In this document: positions 52,176-59,919 of the stretch, in pieces | How positions within the stretch are numbered: the first letter of the stretch is position 1 | Layout: each line of letters starts with the position of its first letter | NCBI RefSeq assembly: GCF_042678385.1 | Contig: NZ_JBHUDY010000001.1 | Span: 806,001 to 870,000 of the forward strand | Reading direction: 5' to 3' | DNA: 64,000 nt | Source of the DNA: Sphingomonas_B tabacisoli | Lineage (GTDB): Bacteria > Pseudomonadota > Alphaproteobacteria > Sphingomonadales > Sphingomonadaceae | Made by a program: the position numbers and the translations under genes | The notes under the pieces: model-generated | Told to the model about the DNA's origin: nothing | Seen by the model: only the letters and a program-made list of their open reading frames with translations | Databases searched by the model: none

Positions 52176-53411
52176 GTGACGCTCTCGCGCGGCCGCACGA
52201 TCTTCCTGTTCGTGCTCGCCTTGAGCGCGACGATCCTGAACCTGATCGACCGCCAGATCATCTCGGTGCTCAAGCCGGACATTGCCGGCGACCTGGGCTG
52301 GAGCGACAATGATTACGGCACGCTCGCCGCCTGGTTCCAGGGCGCGGCGGCAGTCGCGTTCCTGTTCACCGGCTGGATCGTCGATAGGCTCGGCGTCAAA
52401 TGGGCGAACCCGGTGGGCGTCGCGCTCTGGAGCGTCGCGGCGATGGCGCACGGCGTCGCGCGCAGCTTCGTCCAGTTCGTCCTCTGCCGCGTGGCGCTCG
52501 GCGCGACCGAAGCGATGGGCACGCCCGCCGCGATCAAGACCATCGCCGCGATCTTCGAGCCCGCGAAGCGCTCCTCTGGCTACGGCATGCTGAACGCGAT
52601 CGGCAGTCTGGGCGCGATCGTCGCCCCGCTCGCGATCCCGTTCATCGCCGCCGCCTGGGGCTGGCGCTCGGCCTTCGTCATCGGCGGCGCGCTCGGCCTG
52701 CTCTGGGCACTCCTCTGGCTGCTCGCCACCCGTGGCCTCCGCTTCGACCAGGGCGAGCGCCCCACCGCCGCCCGCGGCCCCAGCATCCTCGCCGAACGCC
52801 GGAGCTGGGCGATCGCCATCGCCAAATTCCTGTCGGACGCGACCTGGTGGCTGATGCTGTTCTGGATGCCGGACTTCTTCAACCGCAGCTTCGGCCTGAA
52901 AGGCGTCGCCCTCGGCCCGCCGCTCGCCATCGCCTATGGCTGCGCGGCGGTCGGCGCATTGATTGCCGGCGCGATCACCACCCGGCTGCTCGCCCGCGGC
53001 CATAACATCGAGCGCGTCCGCAAGGGCGCGCTGTTCGTCGCCGCCCTGTTCGCGCTCCCCTTGCCCTTCGCCGACCTCGCCCACCAATACTGGCTGGCAG
53101 TCACGCTGCTCGGCCTCGTCATGGCCGCGCACCAGGCCTTCTCGTCCAGCCTGTTCACCCTGATCGCCGACGTCTCGCCGCCGGAAAAAGTCGGCCGCGT
53201 GACCAGCTTCGGCGCGTTCGCCGGCAATATCGGGGGCATGGTGATCGCGAAAGTCGCCGGCCTCGTCCTCGCCGCCGGCCTCGGTTACCTGCCGCTCTTC
53301 GTCTTTGCCGGCTGCTCCTACCTGCTTGCCGCCGGCGCGATCCAGCTGCTGCTGCCGCGCCTGCCGCTGGAAGGAGTGGGGGAGGGCGCCACGCTCGCCC
53401 CGGCGCACTAG
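52176..53411 (+). CDS. MFS transporter, hexuronate-type (ACS family)
   Basis: A 411-residue inner-membrane transporter with twelve predicted helices. LIDRQIISVLKPDIAGDL near the first helix and the loop GWIVDRLGVKWANPVG are typical of the anion:cation symporter group that takes up hexuronates and related organic acids. Start is GTG 52176, 7 bases after the dioxygenase stop. Its stop overlaps the convergent LacI gene by 4 bases. It should carry the module's substrate from periplasm to cytosol; acid sugars are a reasonable guess, not proof. Confidence 0.9.
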   Translation: MTLSRGRTIFLFVLALSATILNLIDRQIISVLKPDIAGDLGWSDNDYGTLAAWFQGAAAVAFLFTGWIVDRLGVKWANPVGVALWSVAAMAHGVARSFVQFVLCRVALGATEAMGTPAAIKTIAAIFEPAKRSSGYGMLNAIGSLGAIVAPLAIPFIAAAWGWRSAFVIGGALGLLWALLWLLATRGLRFDQGERPTAARGPSILAERRSWAIAIAKFLSDATWWLMLFWMPDFFNRSFGLKGVALGPPLAIAYGCAAVGALIAGAITTRLLARGHNIERVRKGALFVAALFALPLPFADLAHQYWLAVTLLGLVMAAHQAFSSSLFTLIADVSPPEKVGRVTSFGAFAGNIGGMVIAKVAGLVLAAGLGYLPLFVFAGCSYLLAAGAIQLLLPRLPLEGVGEGATLAPAH

Positions 53412-54403
53412 GCCGGGCGCGGCCCCGTCGATGCCCGCTCGATCAGCTCGGCTGGCATCACCACGCGCTCGTCGGACCCCGAGAACAGCAGCTCCGCCGC
53501 TTTCTCCGCCATCTCGCGAATCGGCTGACGCACGGTGGTCAGCCCCGGCCACACCAGGCTCGCCAGGTCGGTATCGTCGAAGCCCGCGATCGAAAGCTGG
53601 CGCGGCACCCGCAGCGCCTGCTGATGCGCGACGCTCAGCACGCCCGCGGCCATGTCGTCGCTGCTCGCGAAGATCGCGGTCGGCCGCTCCTTCAGCGCCA
53701 GCAACTGCTCCGCCGCCGCCTGTCCCGACCGGAAATCGAACCAGCCCTGGCGGATCAGCGCGCCGTCACTGGTCACGCCGCACTCGCGCAGCGCGTTCAG
53801 ATAGCCGTCGAGCCGCTGCCGGCTGACCGAAAAGCCCTCATGCCCCACGACAAAGCCGATGCGCCGGTGGCCCAGGTCGATCAGCTTGCGCGTCATCGCC
53901 CGCGCAGCACCTTCATTGTCGATCGAAACCGACGGGCCGCGATCGAGCTGCGCCCCCGGCGAGATCCGCACATAGGGCGTGCCCGCCCGCTCCAGCTCGT
54001 CGAGGACGGGCTCGTTGTCGGCAATGGGCGGCGTCAGGATCGCGCCGTCGAACCCCATCTGCCGGAAAAAGCCGAGCACATCCGCGCCCAGCTCGTCGGT
54101 CTCGGTCTCATAGGCATGGACGATCAGCCGCACGCCTTCCGCCGCGCATCGCCCGCGCAGGCCGCCGATCAAGCCGTGCAGATAATAGGGCCCGGGATTC
54201 GAGCAGACGAGCGCGATCTGGAAGGAGCGCCCGCCGGCCAGCGCGCGCGCCGCCTGGCTGGGCTGAAAGCCAAGCGCGGCCATCGCTTCTTCCACCCGCG
54301 CCCGGGTGGCGGGACGGACGTAGCGTTCATTGTTGATCACGCGGGAGACCGTCTTGATCGACACCCCCGCGGCCTGGCTCACGTCCTTGATATTCGCCCG
54401 CAT
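53408..54403 (-). CDS. LacI-family transcriptional regulator
   Basis: A 331-residue repressor: N-terminal helix-turn-helix and hinge (VSQAAGVSIKTVSRVINNE, then ARALAGGRS) and a periplasmic-binding-protein-like effector domain (QIALVCSNPGPYYL to IAGFDDTDLASLVWPGLTTVRQP). It is convergent with the MFS gene of the module and the likely binder of the operator at 49085-49098. The ATG at 54403 gives the standard start of the DNA-binding domain. The effector is probably a sugar or sugar acid, by family. Confidence 0.93.
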   Translation of the reverse strand: MRANIKDVSQAAGVSIKTVSRVINNERYVRPATRARVEEAMAALGFQPSQAARALAGGRSFQIALVCSNPGPYYLHGLIGGLRGRCAAEGVRLIVHAYETETDELGADVLGFFRQMGFDGAILTPPIADNEPVLDELERAGTPYVRISPGAQLDRGPSVSIDNEGAARAMTRKLIDLGHRRIGFVVGHEGFSVSRQRLDGYLNALRECGVTSDGALIRQGWFDFRSGQAAAEQLLALKERPTAIFASSDDMAAGVLSVAHQQALRVPRQLSIAGFDDTDLASLVWPGLTTVRQPIREMAEKAAELLFSGSDERVVMPAELIERASTGPRPA

Positions 54404-54526
54404 GGCGGCGTTGTGGCGGATGCGGGCGCGCCCTGTCCAGCCTTGTCAGACCGTATCATTCCGGCACAGTTATTAACCACGTTGGGCGCGAGACAAATTC
54501 GTAAACGAAGCGTTAACTTCCGCATC

Positions 54527-54700
54527 ATGAAACGCAGACTTGTCCTCAGCAACGAAGCCGCTCGCCATCCGTTTCGCCAGCGGCTTCCCCGTCCAACCCT
54601 CGGTGCGATCGAAGCCATGCGCGACGATTCCAACGACTTGCGCCTGTTCGCAGTCAGCTTCACCGCCTTCTTCGTCGCGATCTACGGCCTGTTCGGCTGA
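54527..54700 (+). CDS. Possible 57-residue membrane-anchored small protein
   Basis: An ATG frame of 58 codons. The first 38 residues are basic and polar; the last 20 (LRLFAVSFTAFFVAIYGLFG) form one hydrophobic helix at the very C-terminus, as in tail-anchored small proteins. A palindrome TTCGTAAACGAA (54498-54509) lies 17 bases ahead of the ATG. It is divergent from the LacI gene. No ribosome site is strong. The C-terminal helix ending just at the stop favours a real gene, but support is limited. Confidence 0.45.
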   Translation: MKRRLVLSNEAARHPFRQRLPRPTLGAIEAMRDDSNDLRLFAVSFTAFFVAIYGLFG

Positions 54701-54742
54701 GCCAGCGGCGAACGCCCGCATGGCGTGGATGGCCGTCAGATT

Positions 54743-54876
54743 CCCTCTCCCATAGGGAGAGGGCGACTCGCGCGACGCGCGAGCGGGGTGAGGGGATCAG
54801 AGCTTCGACGTTTCACTCCCGATCCCCTCACCCGGACGCGCGACCGCGCGTCTCGACCTCTCCCTATGGGAAAGGT
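54743..54876. repeat. Composite palindromic repeat, family B, copy 5
   Basis: Bounded by CCCTCTCCCATAGGGAGAGG and ACCTCTCCCTATGGGAAAGG with GGGTGAGGGGATC/GATCCCCTCACCC arms inside, closest in form to copy 1 (12080). Confidence 0.85.
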
Positions 54877-54957
54877 GAGTAAACGACCGCAGCGATCCGC
54901 AACCGACAGCGCCGATCCGCCGCATCTTGCGGGCAACGCGTGCCCGCCCGGCCTCCC

Positions 54958-56226
54958 TCAATCACACGCCAGATGCAGCTTCCACGCCAGCCACGCCGAC
55001 ACCACGCACATCGCCGCCACCATCAGCAACTGGTTCACCGCCGACACGCCCGCCGCGCTCAGCAGGAAGGCGAGCAGCGAGCCCGCTACCATCGCGCCCG
55101 AGTTGACGATGTTGTTGGCCGCGACCGTGCGCGCCGTCTGGTCCTTGTCGACCGTGGTGGTGAGAAACGCGTAGAGCGGCACCACGAACATGCCGCCCGT
55201 CACCGCGACCCCCAGTAAGGAACCGAGCAGCAGCACCGCGGAGGGATGCCGCACGAATTCCGCGATGTTGTAAAGCTCGCCCGGATGGTCGCCGACCCAG
55301 GTGCGCGCGACTGCATAGACCAGGAGCACGAACGCGCCCATCGCCACCACGCTGCCGGGCGCGTAGCGGGCGGAGACCTCACCCCGCAGCAGCCGGTTGA
55401 TCGCGATCGAGCCGATCGCCACGCCCACCGAAAACACCGCGAGGAACAGGCTGGCGACTTGCTGGTCGGAGGTCAGCACGTTCTTCACCAGCGGCGGGAA
55501 TTCGATGATCAGCACCGCGCCGATCGTCCAGAAAAAGCTGATCGAGCAGATCGCCAGGAACAGCCGCGGGATGTGCATCGTCGCGTTCACCAGCGTGATC
55601 GACGCGCGGATGATGTGCCAGTCGAACACATGCTCTTCGTGCATCGGCGGGGCAGGCGGAATCTGCCGCCCGGCAAGCCAGCCCAGGCCGGCGACGATCA
55701 GCACGATGATGGTCGTCTGCTGCGGCGTGATGAAGCCGGCCAGGATCGTGCCCGCCAGGATCGCGATATAGGTGCCGGCCTCGACCAGTCCGGTGCCGCC
55801 CAGCACTTCGTCGGAATGCAGGTGCTGCGGCAGGATCGCGTATTTGATGGGCCCGAAAAAGGTCGAATGCACGCCCATCGCCAGCACTGCCGCCAGCATC
55901 AGCGGGATCGACGGCAGCAGCAGGCCGGCGCCGCCGACCAGCATGATGCCGATCTCCGCCGTCTTCACGATGCGGACGATCCATGCCTTGTCGCGCGTGT
56001 CGGCAAGCTGGCCGGAAAGCGCGGACAGCAGGAAGAAGGGCAGGATGAACAGCCCCGTCGCCACCGCATTGAACTGCGTTTCGACCTTGGGATCCGAATA
56101 GACCTGATAGGTCGCGAACAGGACCATCGAGGTCTTGAAGACGTTGTCGTTGAAGGCGCCGAGAAATTGGGTCGTGAAGATCGGCAAGAAACGCCGTCGG
56201 CCGAGAAGCCGCAGGGAAGTCTGCAT
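54958..56226 (-). CDS. MFS transporter, LplT-like
   Basis: A 422-residue membrane protein with twelve predicted helices. The opening FLPIFTTQFLGAFNDNVFKTSMV is the signature of the LplT group, which flips lysophospholipids across the inner membrane for re-acylation; in some bacteria the same domain is fused to acyltransferases. GPIKYAILPQHL is a second group marker. No acyltransferase gene is adjacent. It is divergent from pgsA, a phospholipid synthesis gene, which fits but does not prove a lipid role. Confidence 0.85.
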   Translation of the reverse strand: MQTSLRLLGRRRFLPIFTTQFLGAFNDNVFKTSMVLFATYQVYSDPKVETQFNAVATGLFILPFFLLSALSGQLADTRDKAWIVRIVKTAEIGIMLVGGAGLLLPSIPLMLAAVLAMGVHSTFFGPIKYAILPQHLHSDEVLGGTGLVEAGTYIAILAGTILAGFITPQQTTIIVLIVAGLGWLAGRQIPPAPPMHEEHVFDWHIIRASITLVNATMHIPRLFLAICSISFFWTIGAVLIIEFPPLVKNVLTSDQQVASLFLAVFSVGVAIGSIAINRLLRGEVSARYAPGSVVAMGAFVLLVYAVARTWVGDHPGELYNIAEFVRHPSAVLLLGSLLGVAVTGGMFVVPLYAFLTTTVDKDQTARTVAANNIVNSGAMVAGSLLAFLLSAAGVSAVNQLLMVAAMCVVSAWLAWKLHLACD

Positions 56227-56356
56227 GAGGTACGGTGGCCGTGCCGTTAAAGCTGTGGGCGGGATTAGCGGTAAAGCGAAGGGGCGGGAAGGGGGGACGC
56301 CCGAAATGGGGATTGAGGTTCACCAAAGCCGCGAGCGGCGCTAAGCCTAGGATCGA

Positions 56357-56929
56357 ATGCTGACCTTGCCGAACCTGTTGACGCTTTCGCGCATCTTCGC
56401 GGTGCCGATCCTGGTGTTCCTGCTCTGGTATCCGGATTGGCGCGTCGGCTATGCGATCGGCTTCGTGCTCTACTGCGTAGTCGGCATCACCGATTATCTG
56501 GACGGCTATCTCGCCCGCGCGCAAGGGACGGTGTCGAAGCTCGGGGTCTTCCTCGATCCGATCGCCGACAAGATCATGGTCGCGGCCGTCATCGTCATGC
56601 TGATCTCGACCGAGGGCGGCCCAGACGGACACCCGATGATCCATGATTGGGACGTGATCCCGGCGCTGATCATCCTGCTACGGGAAATCGCGGTCTCGGG
56701 CTTGCGCGAATTCCTGGCGCAGCTCAGCGTCTCGGTGCCGGTCAGCAAGCTCGCCAAGTGGAAGACGACGTTCCAGATGGTCTCGCTCGGCGCGCTGATC
56801 CTGGCCGGGGCAGTGCCGGACGTGCTCTGGGTGCATGCCGTCGGCCGCGTGTCGCTCTGGGCAGCGGCCGCGCTGACCCTAATCACCGGCTGGGACTATC
56901 TCCGCGTCGGCCTGAAGCACATGGATTGA
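56357..56929 (+). CDS. pgsA: CDP-diacylglycerol-glycerol-3-phosphate 3-phosphatidyltransferase
   Basis: A 190-residue membrane enzyme making phosphatidylglycerol phosphate. The CDP-alcohol phosphotransferase motif is complete: Asp46, Asp49-Gly50, Ala53-Arg54, Gly63, Asp67, Asp71 (in GITDYLDGYLAR and LGVFLDPIADK). The N-terminal LTLPNLLTLSRIFAVPI is typical of PgsA. Its stop overlaps the moaD start by one base (TGATG). The pairing with molybdopterin genes seems only transcriptional. Confidence 0.94.
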   Translation: MLTLPNLLTLSRIFAVPILVFLLWYPDWRVGYAIGFVLYCVVGITDYLDGYLARAQGTVSKLGVFLDPIADKIMVAAVIVMLISTEGGPDGHPMIHDWDVIPALIILLREIAVSGLREFLAQLSVSVPVSKLAKWKTTFQMVSLGALILAGAVPDVLWVHAVGRVSLWAAAALTLITGWDYLRVGLKHMD

Positions 56930-57186
56930 TGCCCCTCACCATTCTCTATTTCGCTTGGGTGCGCGAGCGGATCGGCGCTGGCGAAGAAGAGGTCCAGACG
57001 CCCTCCAGTGTCAGGACCGTGGCCGACCTGATCGATTGGCTCAGCCGGCGCGGCGATGGCTATCGCGCGGCCTTCGAAGACCTGAGCCGCATCCGGGCGG
57101 CCGTCGATCAGCAATTCGTGCCGTTCGATGCGCCGATCGTCGGCGGCGGCGAAGTCGCCTTCTTCCCGCCGGTGACCGGCGGATGA
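56929..57186 (+). CDS. moaD: Molybdopterin synthase sulfur carrier subunit MoaD
   Basis: An 85-residue ubiquitin-fold protein. The C-terminal Gly-Gly (FFPPVTGG) is the site of thiocarboxylate formation. TILYFAWVRERIGAGEEEV and the late GGGEVAFFPPV are family marks. It gives sulfur to molybdopterin synthase in molybdenum cofactor synthesis. The start overlaps pgsA and the stop overlaps moaE (ATGA), so moaD and moaE are translationally coupled, which matches their 1:1 complex. Confidence 0.93.
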   Translation: MPLTILYFAWVRERIGAGEEEVQTPSSVRTVADLIDWLSRRGDGYRAAFEDLSRIRAAVDQQFVPFDAPIVGGGEVAFFPPVTGG

Positions 57187-57620
57187 TTGCGGTGTCGGTC
57201 CAGCGCGAACCGTTTTCGGTCGACGCGGCGCTGGCGCTGCTGGAAGCGCTCGGCGGCGGCGCGGTCGCCAGCTTCGTCGGGCTGGTCCGCGCCGATGACG
57301 GCGTCGAACAGCTCGCACTCGAACATTATCCGGGCATGACGGAAGCGGCGCTGCGCCGGCTGGCCGAGGAAGCGCGGGATCGGTGGTCGCTCGCTGGCGC
57401 GACGATCATCCACCGCGTCGGCCCGATGCACCCGGGCGACCGCATCGTGCTCGTCGCCACCTGCGCCCCGCACCGCAAGGACGCGCTCGAGTCCTGCGCC
57501 TACCTGATCGACCGCCTCAAAACCGACGCCCCCTTCTGGAAACGCGAAACCCGCGGGGGCGAGCAGAGCTGGGTGGAGGCACGAGCCAGCGACGAGGAGG
57601 CGGCGGAAAAATGGAACTAA
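57183..57620 (+). CDS. moaE: Molybdopterin synthase catalytic subunit MoaE
   Basis: A 145-residue catalytic subunit that converts precursor Z to molybdopterin. Family segments are GGGAVASFVGLVR, LALEHYPGMTEAALRRLAEEA, IHRVGPMHPGD and HRKDALESCAYLIDRLKTDAPFWKRE with its conserved lysines. It overlaps moaD by 4 bases. A family B repeat starts directly after the stop. Confidence 0.95.
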   Translation: MIAVSVQREPFSVDAALALLEALGGGAVASFVGLVRADDGVEQLALEHYPGMTEAALRRLAEEARDRWSLAGATIIHRVGPMHPGDRIVLVATCAPHRKDALESCAYLIDRLKTDAPFWKRETRGGEQSWVEARASDEEAAEKWN

Positions 57621-57621
57621 C

Positions 57622-57752
57622 AACCCTCTCCCCACCGGGGAGAGGGACGGCTGCGCAGCAGCCAGGGAGAGGGGCCGACACCCTGCGTGCCGACTCTGCC
57701 CCTCTCCCGGCCTCGCTGCGCTCGTCCACCCTCTCCCCGGTGGGGAGAGGGT
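57622..57752. repeat. Composite palindromic repeat, family B, copy 6
   Basis: Bounded by CCCTCTCCCCACCGGGGAGAG and CCCTCTCCCCGGTGGGGAGAG, the same boundaries as the copy inside hrpB. It lies between the convergent moaE and oxyR genes. Confidence 0.88.
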
Positions 57753-57755
57753 TAG

Positions 57756-58655
57756 CTATCCTCCCGCCGCCTTCAACAAATCCGCGAGCAACCGAAAATC
57801 CTTCTCCCGCGGACTGTTCTTCCGCCAGATCAGCGCGATCTCCCGCGCCGTATGCTCCCCCTCCAGCGGTCGCGCGACGATGTTGGTGTGATCCAATATC
57901 CCTGCCGCGAGCGCCATTTCCGGTAGCATCGTCACGCCCAGGCCATTGTCCACCATCTGGACCAGCGTGTGCAGCGACGTGCCCAGCATCGTCGCCTGGG
58001 CGCGGATTTCCGGCCGGTTGCAGGCGGCGAGCGCATGATCGCGCAGGCAATGTCCGTCCTCCAGCAGCAGCAATTTGTCGGGATCGATCGCATCTGCGGT
58101 GACATGCTCCGGCGGCTCGCTCTCACCGCGAGGGAAAGCGACCATGAGCTGATCGTCGAACAGCACATCGCTTTCGACCTCGCCGCACGCATAGGGCAGG
58201 GCGAGCAGCACGCAATCGGCGCCGCCGCGGTTCAGCGATTCGCACGCCGCCGCGCTCGGCTCCTCCCTCAGATAAAGCTTCAACTCCGGCCGCTCCTTGC
58301 GGATGTGCGGCAAGATGCGGGGGAGCAGAAACGGCGCGATCGTTGGGATCACGCTCATCCGCATCTCGCCGGACAGCGGCTTGCCGGCGGCGCGGGCCAG
58401 GTCGGACAGTTCCTCCGCCTCGCGCAGCACACGTCTCGCCTTTTCGGCGATCTTCTCGCCCGTCGGCGTGAAACGCACCACACGCCGGGTGCGTTCGACG
58501 AGAGTGATCCCGATGAGCGACTCCAGCTCGCGCAGGCCCGCCGAGAGCGTGGACTGAGTGACGAAACAGGCGTCGGCGGCGCGGCCGAAATGTCCGTAAT
58601 CATGCAGCGCGACCAGATATTGGAGCTGCTTCAGGGTCGGCAGGTAGGTGGTCAC
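57756..58655 (-). CDS. oxyR: Hydrogen peroxide sensor OxyR (LysR family)
   Basis: A 299-residue LysR-type regulator. The helix-turn-helix spans about residues 18-40 (FGRAADACFVTQSTLSAGL). The redox pair Cys203 and Cys212 is in DGHCLRDHALAAC with the nine-residue spacing of OxyR Cys199/Cys208, which form a disulfide on peroxide contact. It is divergent from ahpC, the classic OxyR target, with 131 bases between. Start is GTG 58655. Members of this subgroup activate catalase and peroxiredoxin genes. Confidence 0.93.
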   Translation of the reverse strand: MTTYLPTLKQLQYLVALHDYGHFGRAADACFVTQSTLSAGLRELESLIGITLVERTRRVVRFTPTGEKIAEKARRVLREAEELSDLARAAGKPLSGEMRMSVIPTIAPFLLPRILPHIRKERPELKLYLREEPSAAACESLNRGGADCVLLALPYACGEVESDVLFDDQLMVAFPRGESEPPEHVTADAIDPDKLLLLEDGHCLRDHALAACNRPEIRAQATMLGTSLHTLVQMVDNGLGVTMLPEMALAAGILDHTNIVARPLEGEHTAREIALIWRKNSPREKDFRLLADLLKAAGG

Positions 58656-58786
58656 GATATTCGTCTCAGTCGATCAATATCGGAGAAATAATCTATTGGC
58701 TCAATGAAAGCCAGTCCCTATATGGCGCTTCGCAAGGGTGCCGCCCTGGCGCTCTTCGCCCCCATTCTTATTTTAAGGAGATCAAC
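58656..58786. promoter_or_regulatory. Divergent oxyR/ahpC control region
   Basis: The region holds an inverted pair GATATT (58656-58661) and AATATC (58676-58681) right next to the oxyR start and an AT-rich stretch with ATTG-CTC-AAT symmetry (about 58694-58704). LysR regulators usually bind such dyads in the shared promoter. TAAGGAGAT gives a strong ribosome site for ahpC. Which dyad binds OxyR is not certain. Confidence 0.5.
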
Positions 58787-59332
58787 ATGCTGACCGTCGG
58801 CGACAAGCTTCCCGCGCTCACCCTTCCCGTCCAGCAGGGCGCCTCGGCCCTTCCCGCCGGCGAGACGATCGATCTCGCCCAGACCAACGGCAAGTGGAAG
58901 GTCCTGTTCTACTGGCCGAAGGATTTCACGTTCGTCTGCCCGACCGAGATCGTCGGCTACGGCCAGCTGAAGGGCGAGTTCGCGGACCGCGACGCCGAGC
59001 TGATCGGCGCCTCGACCGACACCGCGCACGTCCACTTCGCGTGGCGCCGTTCGGACGCCGAGCTGGCCCAGGCCGATTTCCCCTGGATCGCGGACAACGG
59101 CGCCAAGCTCGCTTCCGAGCTCGGCATCTTGGATCGCAACGAGCATGTCGCCTACCGCGCGACCTTCATCGTCGATCCGGACAATGTGATCCAGCACGTG
59201 ACGGTCAACGGCCTGAACGTCGGCCGCAACCCGCAGGAGACGCTCCGCGTCCTCGACGCGCTGCAGACCGACGAGCTCTGCCCGTGCAATTGGAACAAGG
59301 GCGAAGAAGTCCTGAATCCGATCGCGGCCTAA
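58787..59332 (+). CDS. ahpC: Alkyl hydroperoxide reductase C (peroxiredoxin)
   Basis: A 181-residue two-Cys peroxiredoxin. The peroxidatic Cys51 is in FTFVCPTEIVGYG; the C-terminal end DELCPCNWNKGEEVL holds Cys165 and Cys167, one of which is the resolving cysteine. It reduces peroxides in the cytosol. An ahpD gene follows by 62 bases and should help recycle it. A strong ribosome site precedes the ATG. Confidence 0.95.
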   Translation: MLTVGDKLPALTLPVQQGASALPAGETIDLAQTNGKWKVLFYWPKDFTFVCPTEIVGYGQLKGEFADRDAELIGASTDTAHVHFAWRRSDAELAQADFPWIADNGAKLASELGILDRNEHVAYRATFIVDPDNVIQHVTVNGLNVGRNPQETLRVLDALQTDELCPCNWNKGEEVLNPIAA

Positions 59333-59394
59333 GCCTCTTCATCGGGCGCGGAGTCTTAAGGATTTCGCGCCCGAACTTTGTCCGGAGAACAAGA

Positions 59395-59916
59395 ATGTCC
59401 CTCAAGGAATTTGCCGACACGCTGCCCGATTTCGCCAAGGACCTGCGGCTGAACGTCAGCTCTATCCTGAACGATCAGCTTCTGGGCGACCAGCGCAAAT
59501 ACGGCCTGCTGCTCGCGACCGCGCACGGCACCGGCTATCGCCCGCTCGTCGCGGCGGCTGAGGCCGAGGTCGATGGCAAGCTCAGCGCCGAAGCGGCGAA
59601 TGCGGCCCGCGCCGCAGCGGCGGTGATGGCGATGAACAACGTCTATTACCGTTTCACCCACCTCGCCTCGAACCCGGAATATCGCACCATGCCGGCCAAG
59701 CTGCGCATGAACGTCATCGCCAATCCGGGTATCGACAAGGCCGACTTCGAGCTGTTCAGCCTCGCCGTCTCAGCCCAGAACGGCTGCGGCATGTGCATCG
59801 ACAGCCACGAAAAAGTGCTCCGCCAGCACGGCGTGAACGCAGAGGCTGTGCAGACCGCGGCGCGTATCGGCGCGGTGATGACGGCCGTCGCGACGGTGCA
59901 TTCGGCGCTGAACTGA
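59395..59916 (+). CDS. ahpD: Alkyl hydroperoxide reductase D (AhpD)
   Basis: A 173-residue AhpD with the redox motif Cys131-x-x-Cys134 (NGCGMCIDSHEKV) and His138, as in AhpD of mycobacteria, where it carries electrons from lipoylated proteins to AhpC. RFTHLASNPEYRTMPAKLRMN is a further AhpD family segment. ATG 59395 is the natural start. ahpC lies directly upstream, and its likely partner role follows from this order. Three bases separate the stop from the convergent comM gene. Confidence 0.93.
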   Translation: MSLKEFADTLPDFAKDLRLNVSSILNDQLLGDQRKYGLLLATAHGTGYRPLVAAAEAEVDGKLSAEAANAARAAAAVMAMNNVYYRFTHLASNPEYRTMPAKLRMNVIANPGIDKADFELFSLAVSAQNGCGMCIDSHEKVLRQHGVNAEAVQTAARIGAVMTAVATVHSALN

Positions 59917-59919
59917 GGC

